From DATKLX01 sp035542155 (GTDB taxonomy: Bacteria; Chloroflexota; Anaerolineae; Anaerolineales; Anaerolineaceae), in assembly GCA_035542155.1 (NCBI GenBank), contig DATKLX010000188.1, forward strand, positions 1 to 13,695: a stretch of 13,695 bases of DNA, given 5' to 3'. How positions within the stretch are numbered: position 1 is the first letter of the stretch; each line of letters starts with the position of its first letter. A program made the translations under genes and the position numbers. The notes under the pieces are model-generated. The model worked only from the letters and a program-made list of their open reading frames with translations. It did not search any database and was not told the DNA's origin. Below, piece by piece: positions 5,496 through 12,840 of this stretch.

Positions 5496-6737
5496 ATGCG
5501 CATTCGATCCATTACTTACTTTGTCAACCCGGGCTGGCCGCTGCAGTCTGATTGTATCCAAAACGCTGGCAGGTTCCTGGCCCAGGCCCGCGATGCATTC
5601 TCCGCCGCAGGGTACGATGTCCAGACGGTTCGCCTGGCGACCGTCCCGTTCCCCACCCTGCTGCCGGCGCTGCGTGAAAGCGACGCGGTCGAGCTGGCTC
5701 AGACCCTGGAGGGTTTGGCCGTGGACCAGGGGATCGATTACGTCTCGATGGGTCCGGCGCTGCCTGAATATCCGCACAGCTACGCCATGGTCCCGGGGAT
5801 GATCGCCGCGACCCGGAGCGTTTTCCTCTCCGCCAGCCTGGCAACATTGGGGGATGGGCAGATCTCGCTCCGCGCGGTACATGAGTGCGCCCGAATCATC
5901 ACTCGCAATGCACAACTCACCCCGGACGGGTTTAGCAACCTGCGCTTCACGGCGATCGCCAACGCCGCCGAGGGCTCGCCCTTCTTCCCGGTGGCATACC
6001 ACCACGGCGAAGATCCGCGCTTCGCCATCGCCACCGAGTCCGCGGACCTAGCCGTGACCGCCTTCCAGGATGCGCCCAGCCTGGAGGAAGCCCGGCGGCG
6101 GCTGGTGAATCTGATCGAAGACCAGGCTGACGGTCTCGTCCAGGTCGCGGAGGATCTTGCCCATCGCCTGGACGTAGATTTTGGGGGGATCGATTTCACC
6201 CTGGCGCCATTCCCCGAACGAGAGCGATCCGTTGGCGCGGCGCTGGAGCTGCTGGGAGTTCCCCGGACCGGGCTGGCCGGGTCGCTGGCTGCGGCTGCTA
6301 TCCTGGCGGACACGCTCGACCAGGCGCGCTTCCCGCGGGCCGGCTTTTGTGGGGTCATGTACCCGGTCCTGGAGGATTCGATCCTCGCCGAACGGGCTGC
6401 CGAGGGATACCTGCGGGTCAACGACTTGCTGCTCTATTCCGCCGTCTGCGGGACCGGGCTGGATACCATCCCCCTCCCCGGCGATACGACGCCCGACGAG
6501 ATCGCCGCCCTGCTGCTGGACCTGGCCTCGCTGGCCTATCGCCTGGACAAACCGCTCACCGCGCGGCTGATGCCGATCCCGGGAAAGGCAGCGGGAGAAA
6601 CCACACAGTTCGAGTTTGGCTATGTCGTCAACAGCAAGATCATGAATCTGCCCGCGCAGCCGCTGACCGGTCCCCTAGCTGGGGACGAATCCCTGGAGCT
6701 CAGGCCACGCAAAACCCGCCGTGGGCTGTTCGAGTGA
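5496..6737 (+). CDS. DUF711 family protein
   Basis: The 413-aa product carries the marks of DUF711: the MRIRSITYFV start, ANAAEGSPFFPVAYH (155-169), GGIDFTLAPFPE (230-241), FCGVMYPVLEDSILAER (284-300) and CGTGLDTIPLPGD (318-330), then ARLMPIPGK near the C-terminus. The family is widespread in bacteria, archaea and plants. As far as I recall, its structure resembles glycyl-radical enzymes such as pyruvate formate-lyase but without their activity, and its biochemical role is not established. There is no signal peptide. The ATG lies 3 bp after the SpoU stop with AAGGAT just upstream, so it is the third gene of the macro-SpoU unit. It converges on the lipoprotein gene with only 4 bp between stop codons and no terminator hairpin. 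Confidence 0.9.
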   Translation: MRIRSITYFVNPGWPLQSDCIQNAGRFLAQARDAFSAAGYDVQTVRLATVPFPTLLPALRESDAVELAQTLEGLAVDQGIDYVSMGPALPEYPHSYAMVPGMIAATRSVFLSASLATLGDGQISLRAVHECARIITRNAQLTPDGFSNLRFTAIANAAEGSPFFPVAYHHGEDPRFAIATESADLAVTAFQDAPSLEEARRRLVNLIEDQADGLVQVAEDLAHRLDVDFGGIDFTLAPFPERERSVGAALELLGVPRTGLAGSLAAAAILADTLDQARFPRAGFCGVMYPVLEDSILAERAAEGYLRVNDLLLYSAVCGTGLDTIPLPGDTTPDEIAALLLDLASLAYRLDKPLTARLMPIPGKAAGETTQFEFGYVVNSKIMNLPAQPLTGPLAGDESLELRPRKTRRGLFE

Positions 6738-6741
6738 CGAT

Positions 6742-7662
6742 TTAGGGCAAATCTACTTTCAGGTCGAAGTGCCAGTTGGCGAACGTCACCCCATCGTCGG
6801 CCGTGGCGTCAATGTTCACGTTATAGGTCTCGCCATCTTTTACCTCGGGTTTGCCATTTCCCCAGGTATATTTCCCATTCGATTTAGGCCAGTTGGCGCA
6901 GCCATCCGTCCCACCGAAAACACAGTAGGGGGCATGATCTTCCACCTGTTCGCGGACTACGTTCCCACCCGAATCGCGGACGGTAAAGACAACCTGCTGG
7001 ATGTGATCGCCATCTTTCTTCCCACCATCCCCCGTAAAAACCTCCATACGCATCAGATAGGAACTGGGGGAAAAATGGAGTTTCCAGGTAAACCCATCGA
7101 ATACGCCCTGGGGTTGGGAGTTGGTTACGGTAGGGATGGACGGTTTGGGCGTTGGTGGGAAATCCGCAGTCCCAAGCGCGGTCATATCCACCGTGCAGAC
7201 GATAAACTGCGGCCCGGCACTGATCCAGCCGGTCGTATTGGAAGCCGGATCGTTCACTTGGACCCAGGCTCCACCAGGAAACCCCTGGGCCTGGTATCCG
7301 GTCGGGATCACCACGGCTCCCTTGGCAAACGACGTGACCGGCGGGTCATAAACCTTTCCCGGGCCTTTTCGCAGATTTACATTTTGCTGGATCGTACACT
7401 GCGGCCCAGCCGGCTCGACCGTCTGGGTTGGCGGATTGGGAGCCGGAGTGTCTTCGCCGGTGGAAGGGATCCCCACGGTCGACGTGGCTTCCTGAGTTGG
7501 AGGGACCTGGCTGGGAGCCTGGGCTATCTCCGTCGGCGGGATGGAGGTTGGCTGAACAACCACGGTGATAACGACCGGAGTGGAGTTTCCGGGATAATTG
7601 CAAGCGGCAGTCAAGAGGAGTACAAAGCTGGCAAGCAACAGGCAAAAAACGTTCGTTTTCAT
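6742..7662 (-). CDS. Surface lipoprotein with SH3b-like domain, partner of the STAND protein
   Basis: This 306-aa lipoprotein has a hydrophobic signal (MKTNVFCLLLASFVLLL) and a lipobox-like TAAC with lipidated C21; T at -3 is less usual. A Thr/Pro/Gln-rich tether follows (28-85). Next is an SH3b-like domain (88-158) with the hallmark VNLRKGPG, a VQV strand and GWI, flanked by C89 and C156, a possible disulphide. The C-terminal beta-rich domain (186-306) has no family I recognise and contains C247 and C255. The frame is open to 7794, but the signal peptide fixes the start at 7662, 8 nt after AGGAGG (7671-7676), which lies inside the STAND gene. The STAND stop and this ATG read TAAGATG, a 1-bp gap, so translation is probably coupled. 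It likely acts outside the membrane as ligand binder or scaffold for the STAND protein (inference). Confidence 0.9.
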   Translation of the reverse strand: MKTNVFCLLLASFVLLLTAACNYPGNSTPVVITVVVQPTSIPPTEIAQAPSQVPPTQEATSTVGIPSTGEDTPAPNPPTQTVEPAGPQCTIQQNVNLRKGPGKVYDPPVTSFAKGAVVIPTGYQAQGFPGGAWVQVNDPASNTTGWISAGPQFIVCTVDMTALGTADFPPTPKPSIPTVTNSQPQGVFDGFTWKLHFSPSSYLMRMEVFTGDGGKKDGDHIQQVVFTVRDSGGNVVREQVEDHAPYCVFGGTDGCANWPKSNGKYTWGNGKPEVKDGETYNVNIDATADDGVTFANWHFDLKVDLP

Positions 7663-7663
7663 C

Positions 7664-10606
7664 TTACGAGCCTCCTGAAAGTATATCCAGACGCTTTTGG
7701 ACGTCCTTGCGATATGGACCGCATAGCTTGCCAGCGATATCTTCTTTGACGATCCGGTCGAGAGAGGTTTTCCCCAGGTTGGTGCAGCTATCATAGTATT
7801 GGGCTGCCTGGGTGTAGGCTTCCTCGCTGGCCTGGGTCAGGCTGGCTGTTTCGTCGAGGAAGCCCAGCCATTGGTATACGGTTCCTAAAACCTGATAAGC
7901 TTGAGCAAGGAAGCGCTCCTGGTTCTCCGCTTCCAGGGGTTTCACAATGGTTTTCAATTCTTTTGCGGCCTCATCGAGGGCCTGGCGGCTCTCCATCGGC
8001 TTACCGCTGCGGTAGAGGATCTCCCCTTCCAGGCGCAGGGTCGTGCCAATCCCCAGGTGGGCATAGAGATCCACCGGGATGCCAGGCGGCCTGGCAGCAG
8101 CGGGCATCGTGAGGACGCGCGCGTAATTCTCCCGCGCGGATTGCGAAAATCTGGCGGCCTGGCCGATCTGTGTCTGGGCCATTTGGGAATCTGTCTGCGC
8201 GCCAGCCGCCTCGACCAGCCGTTTGGCCCGGGCGAAATAGACGCTGCCCAGGCCGATGTACCCGTTAGGATAATCCGCGATCTGGACGGCTTTCTGGAAA
8301 GCCTGTTCCGCCGATGCAGTGAGCGCTTCCTGGTTGGCCGGGTCGCGGTCCGATAGGAAGAGGCTTTCTCGGCCGATAAAAAATTGGACCGCGGCGGAAT
8401 CCGGGGAGAAACTTTCCGCCCGGCGAAACGAATCCAGGGCCTCTTTGGACTGGCCAAAGCGCATCTGGGTCAGTCCGAGGGCCACCCAGGCGAGAGTGCT
8501 GGCCTGGGCGTTGATCCCCGGCTGGACTTCGATCCCCGGGTGGGCTGGATCGGCGATCTCCACAGGCGCGGCAACCTGGTAAGAGCCCTGGACGTCGGCG
8601 AAATCGTACTCCGCCTGGGGTGCGATCCAAACTTCCAGGATCAACTGGGCCGGTTTCTGGCGGGTGTCGAAATTTCCGAAGACTACCATTTGCGCCTGGA
8701 GCCGCGCTGCCATCGCCTTCGCGGCCGCGATTTTCTCCGCGGGGCTCATCCCCTCAACGCGGCCGATGGTAACGTTCAAGCGGCGCAGATCTGACCCATC
8801 GTGCCAGACGAGCAGGTTCGAATTGGATTTTAACTGGCCTTTAAGCTGGTCCGCCACCCAGCCGCTGGTGGTTACGCCGGCACCGCTCGGGGCGGCAGTC
8901 ACCTTTCCATCCGCGCCGATCGACCCGAACTCGGCCACGGCAATGTTATACACGCCGTTCATCTTCGCGGGCGGGAGCAAGACCGCGTAGGCGCCGGTGA
9001 GGTAGGCAAGGATGGCCAGGATGCCCAGGATGGCGATCGCCAGGCCGGGCGCGATCCAGCGGCGCAGGTTGCGGGTCATACGGAGCTGGCGGTCGCGCTC
9101 GGCTTCTTCGCTTTCGTTCTGCTTACTGGCCTCGAGGAAAGCCTGCTCGTCCAGGGAAACGTCAGCCGAATTTTGATCCGCCCATTCGAGCGCCTGCTTG
9201 AGGCGCGTCCCGCGGTACAGCGCGCCCGGGTCGCGGTCCAGGCGCAGCCAGTCGCTGGTGGCATCGGTCAACTGGCGGTGAAGGATCAGTCCGGAGCGAT
9301 TTTCGCTCAGCCACTCGCGCAGGGTGGGCCACTCGCGGATCAGGGCTTCATGGGCCACCTCGATCACCTTGACGTCCCCCGGTTCCTGGACGTCCGTGGT
9401 AACCAGGCGGGCGTCGATCAGGATCGAAAGCACCGCGTCGATGGTAACCGGGTCACTGGCGCGGGTGATCAACTCGGAGAACGCGGCCCGGCGGCGGGTG
9501 TCGGGGGCATTGTCCTCCAGATCCACCAGGCGAATGAAGATCAGCCGGGCGATCGCCTGCTGTTGGGGGGTGAGGCGTTGGCGGAAGACCATTTCGGCGG
9601 TTTTGGCGATCGCCCCGCGCACGCCGCCGCTGTCACGGTAGGAGGAGAGGGTCATGGTGCGGCCGTGGCGGTGGTTCCAGGTCTCCAGCAGCGCGTGGGA
9701 GAGCAGAGGAAGGGCTCCGGGCTCGTCACCGGTATCGTCGAGCATCAGCTCGACCAGCCCCTCCTGGATCTTCCATTGGCCCAGTGCGGCGGGCTGGACG
9801 ATGGCGCGGAAGAGCTCATCACGGCTCATCGCACCGATAAATTCCTGCTGCGCCGACACAACCTCGCGCAGGCGGTCGTATTGGGCCAGACTGGCGTAAA
9901 AATCGGCCCGGAGGACCAGGATCACCTGGACAGGCTGGACGTCTTGCGGGTTTGCCGCGGCCAGCAGGCAGTCGATGAAGGTGCGGCGCTCGGTCTCGTC
10001 GCGGCACTGGGTGAAGACCTCTTCGAACTGGTCGACCACCAGGAGGAGCTGCGGGCTCGTTTCCTTCGCCAGCAAGCCGCGGGCGACCGCGGTGAGAGAA
10101 GTCGGGTTGGCCTGTAGATTCTGGATCAGTTGGGAGAGATCGGCCGCCGGGCTGCCCAGCGCCGCTGCCAGGGCCTGGAGCGGGTGGGCGGACGGGTTTA
10201 TCACGCGATATGACCACCCTCTGCTGTTCGCCGGGGGGAGCAATCCATCCGCCAGGGCTGCCCCGCTCTTCAGGGCGGGGATCACCCCGGCGCGGACCAG
10301 GGAGGATTTTCCGCTGCCCGAAGCGCCGATGACGCACAGCAGGCGCGTCGTCCCAAGGCGGGCGATAATTTTCGCTGTGAGAAGCTCACGGCCAAAAAAG
10401 TGGCCGGCGTCTTTTTCAGTGAATGACTGGAGACCCAGGTAGGGGGAATCGCCGGGCTCGGGCGGGAGCTGCTCGATGTCGCGGACTTCCTCCGCGCCAA
10501 CGATAGTCGACTTGATGTTGATGACCGCGTTGCGAAAATCGCCTGAAAACTGGTAAGCGTCTCCGGCCTGCTGCGGCTGAGGGTCTTTGCGGCTGCGCCG
10601 CGCCAT
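7664..10606 (-). CDS. Membrane-anchored STAND NTPase (nSTAND1 type) with TPR region
   Basis: This 980-aa STAND switch ATPase belongs to a class that couples ligand sensing to oligomerisation. Layout: a short N-terminal motif FSGDFRNAVINIKS (20-33) shared with the preceding small protein; nSTAND1 entry SPYLGLQSF and FFGRE (54-74); Walker A GASGSGKSS (94-102); Walker B LLLVVDQFEE (187-196); RADFY (233-237); and helical winged-helix-like parts to about 505 with VAHEALIREWP. One membrane span (517-544) follows, preceded by the basic TRNLRRW, so the ATPase is predicted inside and the rest outside. The outer part starts with a domain opening YNIAVAEFG (553-561), perhaps TolB/FlgO-like, then several TPR-like units (about 701-940). 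Its ATG lies 6 bp after the small gene's stop without a clear ribosome binding site, suggesting coupling. Ligand and output are unknown. Confidence 0.93.
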   Translation of the reverse strand: MARRSRKDPQPQQAGDAYQFSGDFRNAVINIKSTIVGAEEVRDIEQLPPEPGDSPYLGLQSFTEKDAGHFFGRELLTAKIIARLGTTRLLCVIGASGSGKSSLVRAGVIPALKSGAALADGLLPPANSRGWSYRVINPSAHPLQALAAALGSPAADLSQLIQNLQANPTSLTAVARGLLAKETSPQLLLVVDQFEEVFTQCRDETERRTFIDCLLAAANPQDVQPVQVILVLRADFYASLAQYDRLREVVSAQQEFIGAMSRDELFRAIVQPAALGQWKIQEGLVELMLDDTGDEPGALPLLSHALLETWNHRHGRTMTLSSYRDSGGVRGAIAKTAEMVFRQRLTPQQQAIARLIFIRLVDLEDNAPDTRRRAAFSELITRASDPVTIDAVLSILIDARLVTTDVQEPGDVKVIEVAHEALIREWPTLREWLSENRSGLILHRQLTDATSDWLRLDRDPGALYRGTRLKQALEWADQNSADVSLDEQAFLEASKQNESEEAERDRQLRMTRNLRRWIAPGLAIAILGILAILAYLTGAYAVLLPPAKMNGVYNIAVAEFGSIGADGKVTAAPSGAGVTTSGWVADQLKGQLKSNSNLLVWHDGSDLRRLNVTIGRVEGMSPAEKIAAAKAMAARLQAQMVVFGNFDTRQKPAQLILEVWIAPQAEYDFADVQGSYQVAAPVEIADPAHPGIEVQPGINAQASTLAWVALGLTQMRFGQSKEALDSFRRAESFSPDSAAVQFFIGRESLFLSDRDPANQEALTASAEQAFQKAVQIADYPNGYIGLGSVYFARAKRLVEAAGAQTDSQMAQTQIGQAARFSQSARENYARVLTMPAAARPPGIPVDLYAHLGIGTTLRLEGEILYRSGKPMESRQALDEAAKELKTIVKPLEAENQERFLAQAYQVLGTVYQWLGFLDETASLTQASEEAYTQAAQYYDSCTNLGKTSLDRIVKEDIAGKLCGPYRKDVQKRLDILSGGS

Positions 10607-10612
10607 GCCTGG

Positions 10613-11002
10613 CTAACCTGCGGTTCCGGTGATACGAGCGACAGCCATGACGATCTGGGTGGCGATGCTGAGGATGGTAGGAGTCACATCGGCCAGGTTT
10701 TTTGCAGCCTGCTTCAACCCTTCACCGCTGATCTGGAGGAGGGTCTTATTGGGCCTGGGTGCATTGGCCTGATCGACCAGGGCCTTCGCCGTTTCCACCA
10801 CCGCCTGGGTGTCTTCCTGCTTCTCGGGCGGAGCTTTTTCAAGCTCTGTGGAGAGCTGCTGGATCAGCTTTTGCAGCTCCAGCTTGGTAGATTCGTCCTC
10901 GGTTGGAATTTTTCCCACGGACTGTTGGACGTTTTTCAGCTCGGATTTGATATTCAGGATAGACCCGCGAAAATCACCGCGGAAAGAAAACCGATCACCC
11001 AT
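10613..11002 (-). CDS. Small helical protein sharing the N-terminal GDFR motif of the STAND protein
   Basis: This 129-aa protein has no family I can name. Its N-terminus, FRGDFRGSILNIKS (7-20), matches FSGDFRNAVINIKS of the downstream STAND protein at 9 of 14 positions, the rest mostly conservative. After that come two predicted amphipathic helices (about 36-58 and 61-80, charged and Gln-rich) and a C-terminal region (86-124) ending in LSIATQIVMAVARI, hydrophobic enough to touch or enter a membrane. The frame also has an ATG at 11020, but that would place the Shine-Dalgarno AGGAGGAG inside the gene as Arg codons. ATG 11002 sits 7 nt after it and is the real start. It is first gene of a three-gene operon. 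A role as effector or adaptor recruited by the STAND protein is inference. Confidence 0.88.
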   Translation of the reverse strand: MGDRFSFRGDFRGSILNIKSELKNVQQSVGKIPTEDESTKLELQKLIQQLSTELEKAPPEKQEDTQAVVETAKALVDQANAPRPNKTLLQISGEGLKQAAKNLADVTPTILSIATQIVMAVARITGTAG

Positions 11003-11140
11003 AATACTTCTCCTCCTCATTGGCCGCGCAGGTTTCGAAACATTAAGATTTCGTATCGGTCCAGCGGCTACCCGTCCAAACCAATCCGATGATCTCGACC
11101 TGATGTTAATTAAGTAATCTTATCTATATTATACAAATTA

Positions 11141-11169
11141 AATATACAGAATTTTGCCCGGGAAGTCAA
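11141..11169 (-). promoter_or_regulatory. Promoter of the small protein-STAND-lipoprotein operon
   Basis: On the minus strand TTGACT (11169-11164), a 17-bp spacer and TATATT (11146-11141) form a good promoter whose -35 overlaps the TGA stop of the ArsR gene. A second, perfect TATAAT lies at 11133-11128 but has only a weak -35. Either gives a long leader of roughly 120-130 nt before the start at 11002. That leader contains an AT-rich TTAATTAA palindrome and no strong terminator. The operon can thus be transcribed separately from arsR, though readthrough is also possible because no terminator separates them. Confidence 0.62.
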
Positions 11170-11732
11170 GAAACCCGCCAATATTCACCGGCTTCGCGTT
11201 TCATAAAGCCATAGCCGACCAGCTCGCGGCGCAGGAAGGCCGTATCCTCGTGGAAATGGGAGAGGATTTCGTTGACCTGCTTCTCAGAATAGCGCCTGCC
11301 CGGCTCGAATGAGGCGGCGATGTGGCGCAGCACCGCGCGCAGCTTTTTGCGCTGAGCGGGAATGGTCTTGAGCGCGCCACCGGGAAGGCTGTAATCCCTG
11401 ACCACCTTTCGATCATAAGAATCCAGATCCACCTGGGCGGTCAGGTCGGGTAAAGCCTCGCGGGACAGCAGCCGGCGGGCCATGTCCTCCAGCGCGCCGA
11501 TTTTTAGATAATAAACGCTGTAATAGCCCTCGGCCCGGGCGGCAACCAGCCCCGCCCGCGACAGGCGGGAAAGATGGTGAGATACTGTCGAAGGCCCCAG
11601 GTCGAGGAGCGCCGCCAACTGCTCGACAGTGTAGGGCTGCTGCGCCAGCAGACCCACCATACGCAGGCGGCTTGCATCCGAGAGGGCTTTGAAAAAAGCT
11701 ACATACTCATCTACTGGAGCAAGTTCTTCCAT
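11166..11732 (-). CDS. ArsR-family transcriptional regulator with C-terminal DUF2087 domain
   Basis: This 188-aa DNA-binding protein has an ArsR/SmtB winged-helix domain (about 8-90) with FFKALSDASRLRMVGLL and the helix-turn-helix VEQLAALLDLGPSTVSHHLSRL (36-57). A DUF2087 domain (about 105-187) follows, with the marks GGALKTIPAQRKKLRAVLRH, YSEKQVNEILSHFHED and LRRELVGYGFMKR ending in YWR. The protein has no cysteine and lacks the ELxVCDL metal box, so it is not a classical metal sensor; the signal is unknown. The ATG follows GAGGA by 5 nt. Its own promoter carries two tandem 18-bp boxes, suggesting autoregulation. It lies head-to-head with the aminotransferase gene and directly upstream of the STAND operon, so it may control either. 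Confidence 0.93.
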   Translation of the reverse strand: MEELAPVDEYVAFFKALSDASRLRMVGLLAQQPYTVEQLAALLDLGPSTVSHHLSRLSRAGLVAARAEGYYSVYYLKIGALEDMARRLLSREALPDLTAQVDLDSYDRKVVRDYSLPGGALKTIPAQRKKLRAVLRHIAASFEPGRRYSEKQVNEILSHFHEDTAFLRRELVGYGFMKREAGEYWRVS

Positions 11733-11740
11733 ATCATTCC

Positions 11741-11778
11741 TCGATTTAATTCTATAATTATCGAATTAATTATACAAT
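11741..11778. repeat. Tandem 18-bp direct repeat in the arsR promoter, candidate operator
   Basis: TCGATTTAATTCTATAAT (11741-11758) and TCGAATTAATTATACAAT (11761-11778) agree at 15 of 18 positions with a period of 20 bp, two helical turns. The pair covers the arsR -10, start point and leader up to the ribosome binding site, an ideal place for repression. Each box contains an AATT core, so a dimer could bind each on the same DNA face. The sequence is AT-rich, which lowers the weight of the match somewhat. Confidence 0.55.
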
Positions 11779-11796
11779 CATCAATCCAGCCGTCAA
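11769..11796 (-). promoter_or_regulatory. Promoter of the ArsR-DUF2087 gene
   Basis: On the minus strand TTGACG (11796-11791), a 16-bp spacer and perfect TATAAT (11774-11769) form a strong promoter. Transcription would start near 11762, about 30 nt before the ATG at 11732. The -10 lies within the second direct-repeat box, consistent with autorepression. Confidence 0.7.
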
Positions 11797-11828
11797 GCAT
11801 GCTCTCTAAATGCTTCCAGCCAAGTGGG

Positions 11829-11849
11829 TATATAATCGCTATATGATCG
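11829..11849 (+). promoter_or_regulatory. -10 region of the aminotransferase gene with an 11-bp-period repeat
   Basis: TATATAATCG (11829-11838) and TATATGATCG (11840-11849) are near-identical and spaced 11 bp, one helical turn. The first contains a perfect TATAAT (11831-11836), about 40 bp before the gene start; no convincing -35 is seen. The duplication over the likely start point may be a binding site or two alternative -10 boxes. Confidence 0.4.
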
Positions 11850-11876
11850 GTTGTTTTATTGGGTTGAAGGAGACAA

Positions 11877-12806
11877 TTGAAAGTGGATCTTCCGAAATTT
11901 GCGTATTTTCAAGGAAAGATCGTCCCTTATTCTGAGGCCAGGGTTGGAGTGCTCACCCATGGCCTCAATTATGGCACGGCCGCATTCGCGGGGATACGCG
12001 GCTACTGGAACCAGGCAATTCAAAAACTATATATTTTCCGCCCGCTGGACCATTACCGGCGTTTCCTCAACTCGGCCCGCCTGCTCTACATGCAGCTACC
12101 CTACACTCCAGAGGACCTGATCCAGATCACTCTGGACCTGATTCGCAAAGAAGAGTACCGCCGCGACATCTACATCCGCCCGCTGGCCTATAAAGAGGAT
12201 GAATTGATCGGCGTCCGGCTGCACAAGCTCCACGCCACGATCAGCATCGTCGCTGTCGTCCACGAGCCTTATCTGCCTGACGATACGAACGCCCACGTTA
12301 CCGTTTCGTCCTGGCGGCGGCTGGACGACAACGCCATCCCGGCCCGGGGGAAAATCAGCGGGGCCTACGTTAATTCTGCGCTGATCAAGACCGACGCGCA
12401 ACTGGCCGGCTTCGATGAGGCCCTGGTGCTCAACCAGGACGGGCACCTCTCGGAAGGCAGCGCGATGAACGTCTTTATGGTCCGCGACGGAGTTCTGATT
12501 ACCCCGCCTATCACCGATAATATCCTCGAAGGGATCACCCGCAAATCGATTATGGAGCTGGCCCGTTCCGAGTTGGGGATAACTGTGGTAGAGCGGCCGA
12601 TCGACCGCACGGAGGTCTACCTGTGCGACGAGCTCTTCCTGACCGGCACTGCCGCCCAGGTCACCGCGATCACTCGCGTCGATTATCGCCCGGTCAAAAA
12701 TGGCAAGATGGGGCCAGTGGCTACCCAATTGCGCGGCCTGTTTGACGATGTGGTTCATGGTCGCTGCGAGAAATATATGGATTGGCTGGTAGAAGCAGGG
12801 ACGTAA
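11877..12806 (+). CDS. ilvE: Branched-chain amino acid aminotransferase (class IV, PLP)
   Basis: This 309-aa PLP enzyme of fold type IV would transaminate leucine, isoleucine and valine with 2-oxoglutarate in the cytoplasm. Visible marks are HGLNYGTAAFAGIRGY (28-43), RPLDHYRRFLNSARLL (55-70), the PLP-lysine region ARGKISGAYVNSALIKTDA (K159), GFDEALVLNQDGHLSEGSAMNVF with E193, the phosphate-binding TDNILEGITR (213-222), and FLTGTAAQVTAI near the C-terminus. Length is typical of IlvE. It starts with TTG at 11877, four nt after AAGGAG (11867-11872); GTG at 11883 is a possible alternative. Class IV also includes 4-amino-4-deoxychorismate lyase and D-amino-acid transaminase, but the overall pattern fits IlvE best. 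It is divergent from the ArsR gene, with a shared 144-bp control region. Confidence 0.92.
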   Translation: MKVDLPKFAYFQGKIVPYSEARVGVLTHGLNYGTAAFAGIRGYWNQAIQKLYIFRPLDHYRRFLNSARLLYMQLPYTPEDLIQITLDLIRKEEYRRDIYIRPLAYKEDELIGVRLHKLHATISIVAVVHEPYLPDDTNAHVTVSSWRRLDDNAIPARGKISGAYVNSALIKTDAQLAGFDEALVLNQDGHLSEGSAMNVFMVRDGVLITPPITDNILEGITRKSIMELARSELGITVVERPIDRTEVYLCDELFLTGTAAQVTAITRVDYRPVKNGKMGPVATQLRGLFDDVVHGRCEKYMDWLVEAGT

Positions 12807-12840
12807 AAACAGGTATCCGTTTGGTGGATACCTGTTTTTA
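12804..12840. terminator. Bidirectional rho-independent terminator
   Basis: TAAAAACAGGTATCC (12804-12818) and GGATACCTGTTTTTA (12826-12840) form a perfect 15-bp stem with a 7-nt loop. It has T-runs in both directions and starts at the TAA stop of the aminotransferase gene. It separates this gene from the convergent surface-protein gene ending at 12861 and can serve both. Confidence 0.93.

Noticed and set aside
5478..6421. Two minus-strand open frames opposite the DUF711 gene
   Set aside because: Arg/Ser/Pro-rich shadow translations; the plus frame carries all DUF711 motifs.
6721..7749. 342-residue plus-strand open frame opposite the lipoprotein
   Set aside because: The opposite strand has signal peptide, ribosome binding site and SH3b-like domain; this frame has only low-complexity basic sequence.
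7663..7794. 44-residue N-terminal extension of the lipoprotein
   Set aside because: It lies within the STAND coding sequence and would bury the signal peptide; the AGGAGG at 7671-7676 selects 7662.
9173..10117. 314-residue open frame on the plus strand inside the STAND gene
   Set aside because: It is antisense to the Walker A/B-containing frame and shows no domain; long antisense frames are expected in GC-rich DNA.
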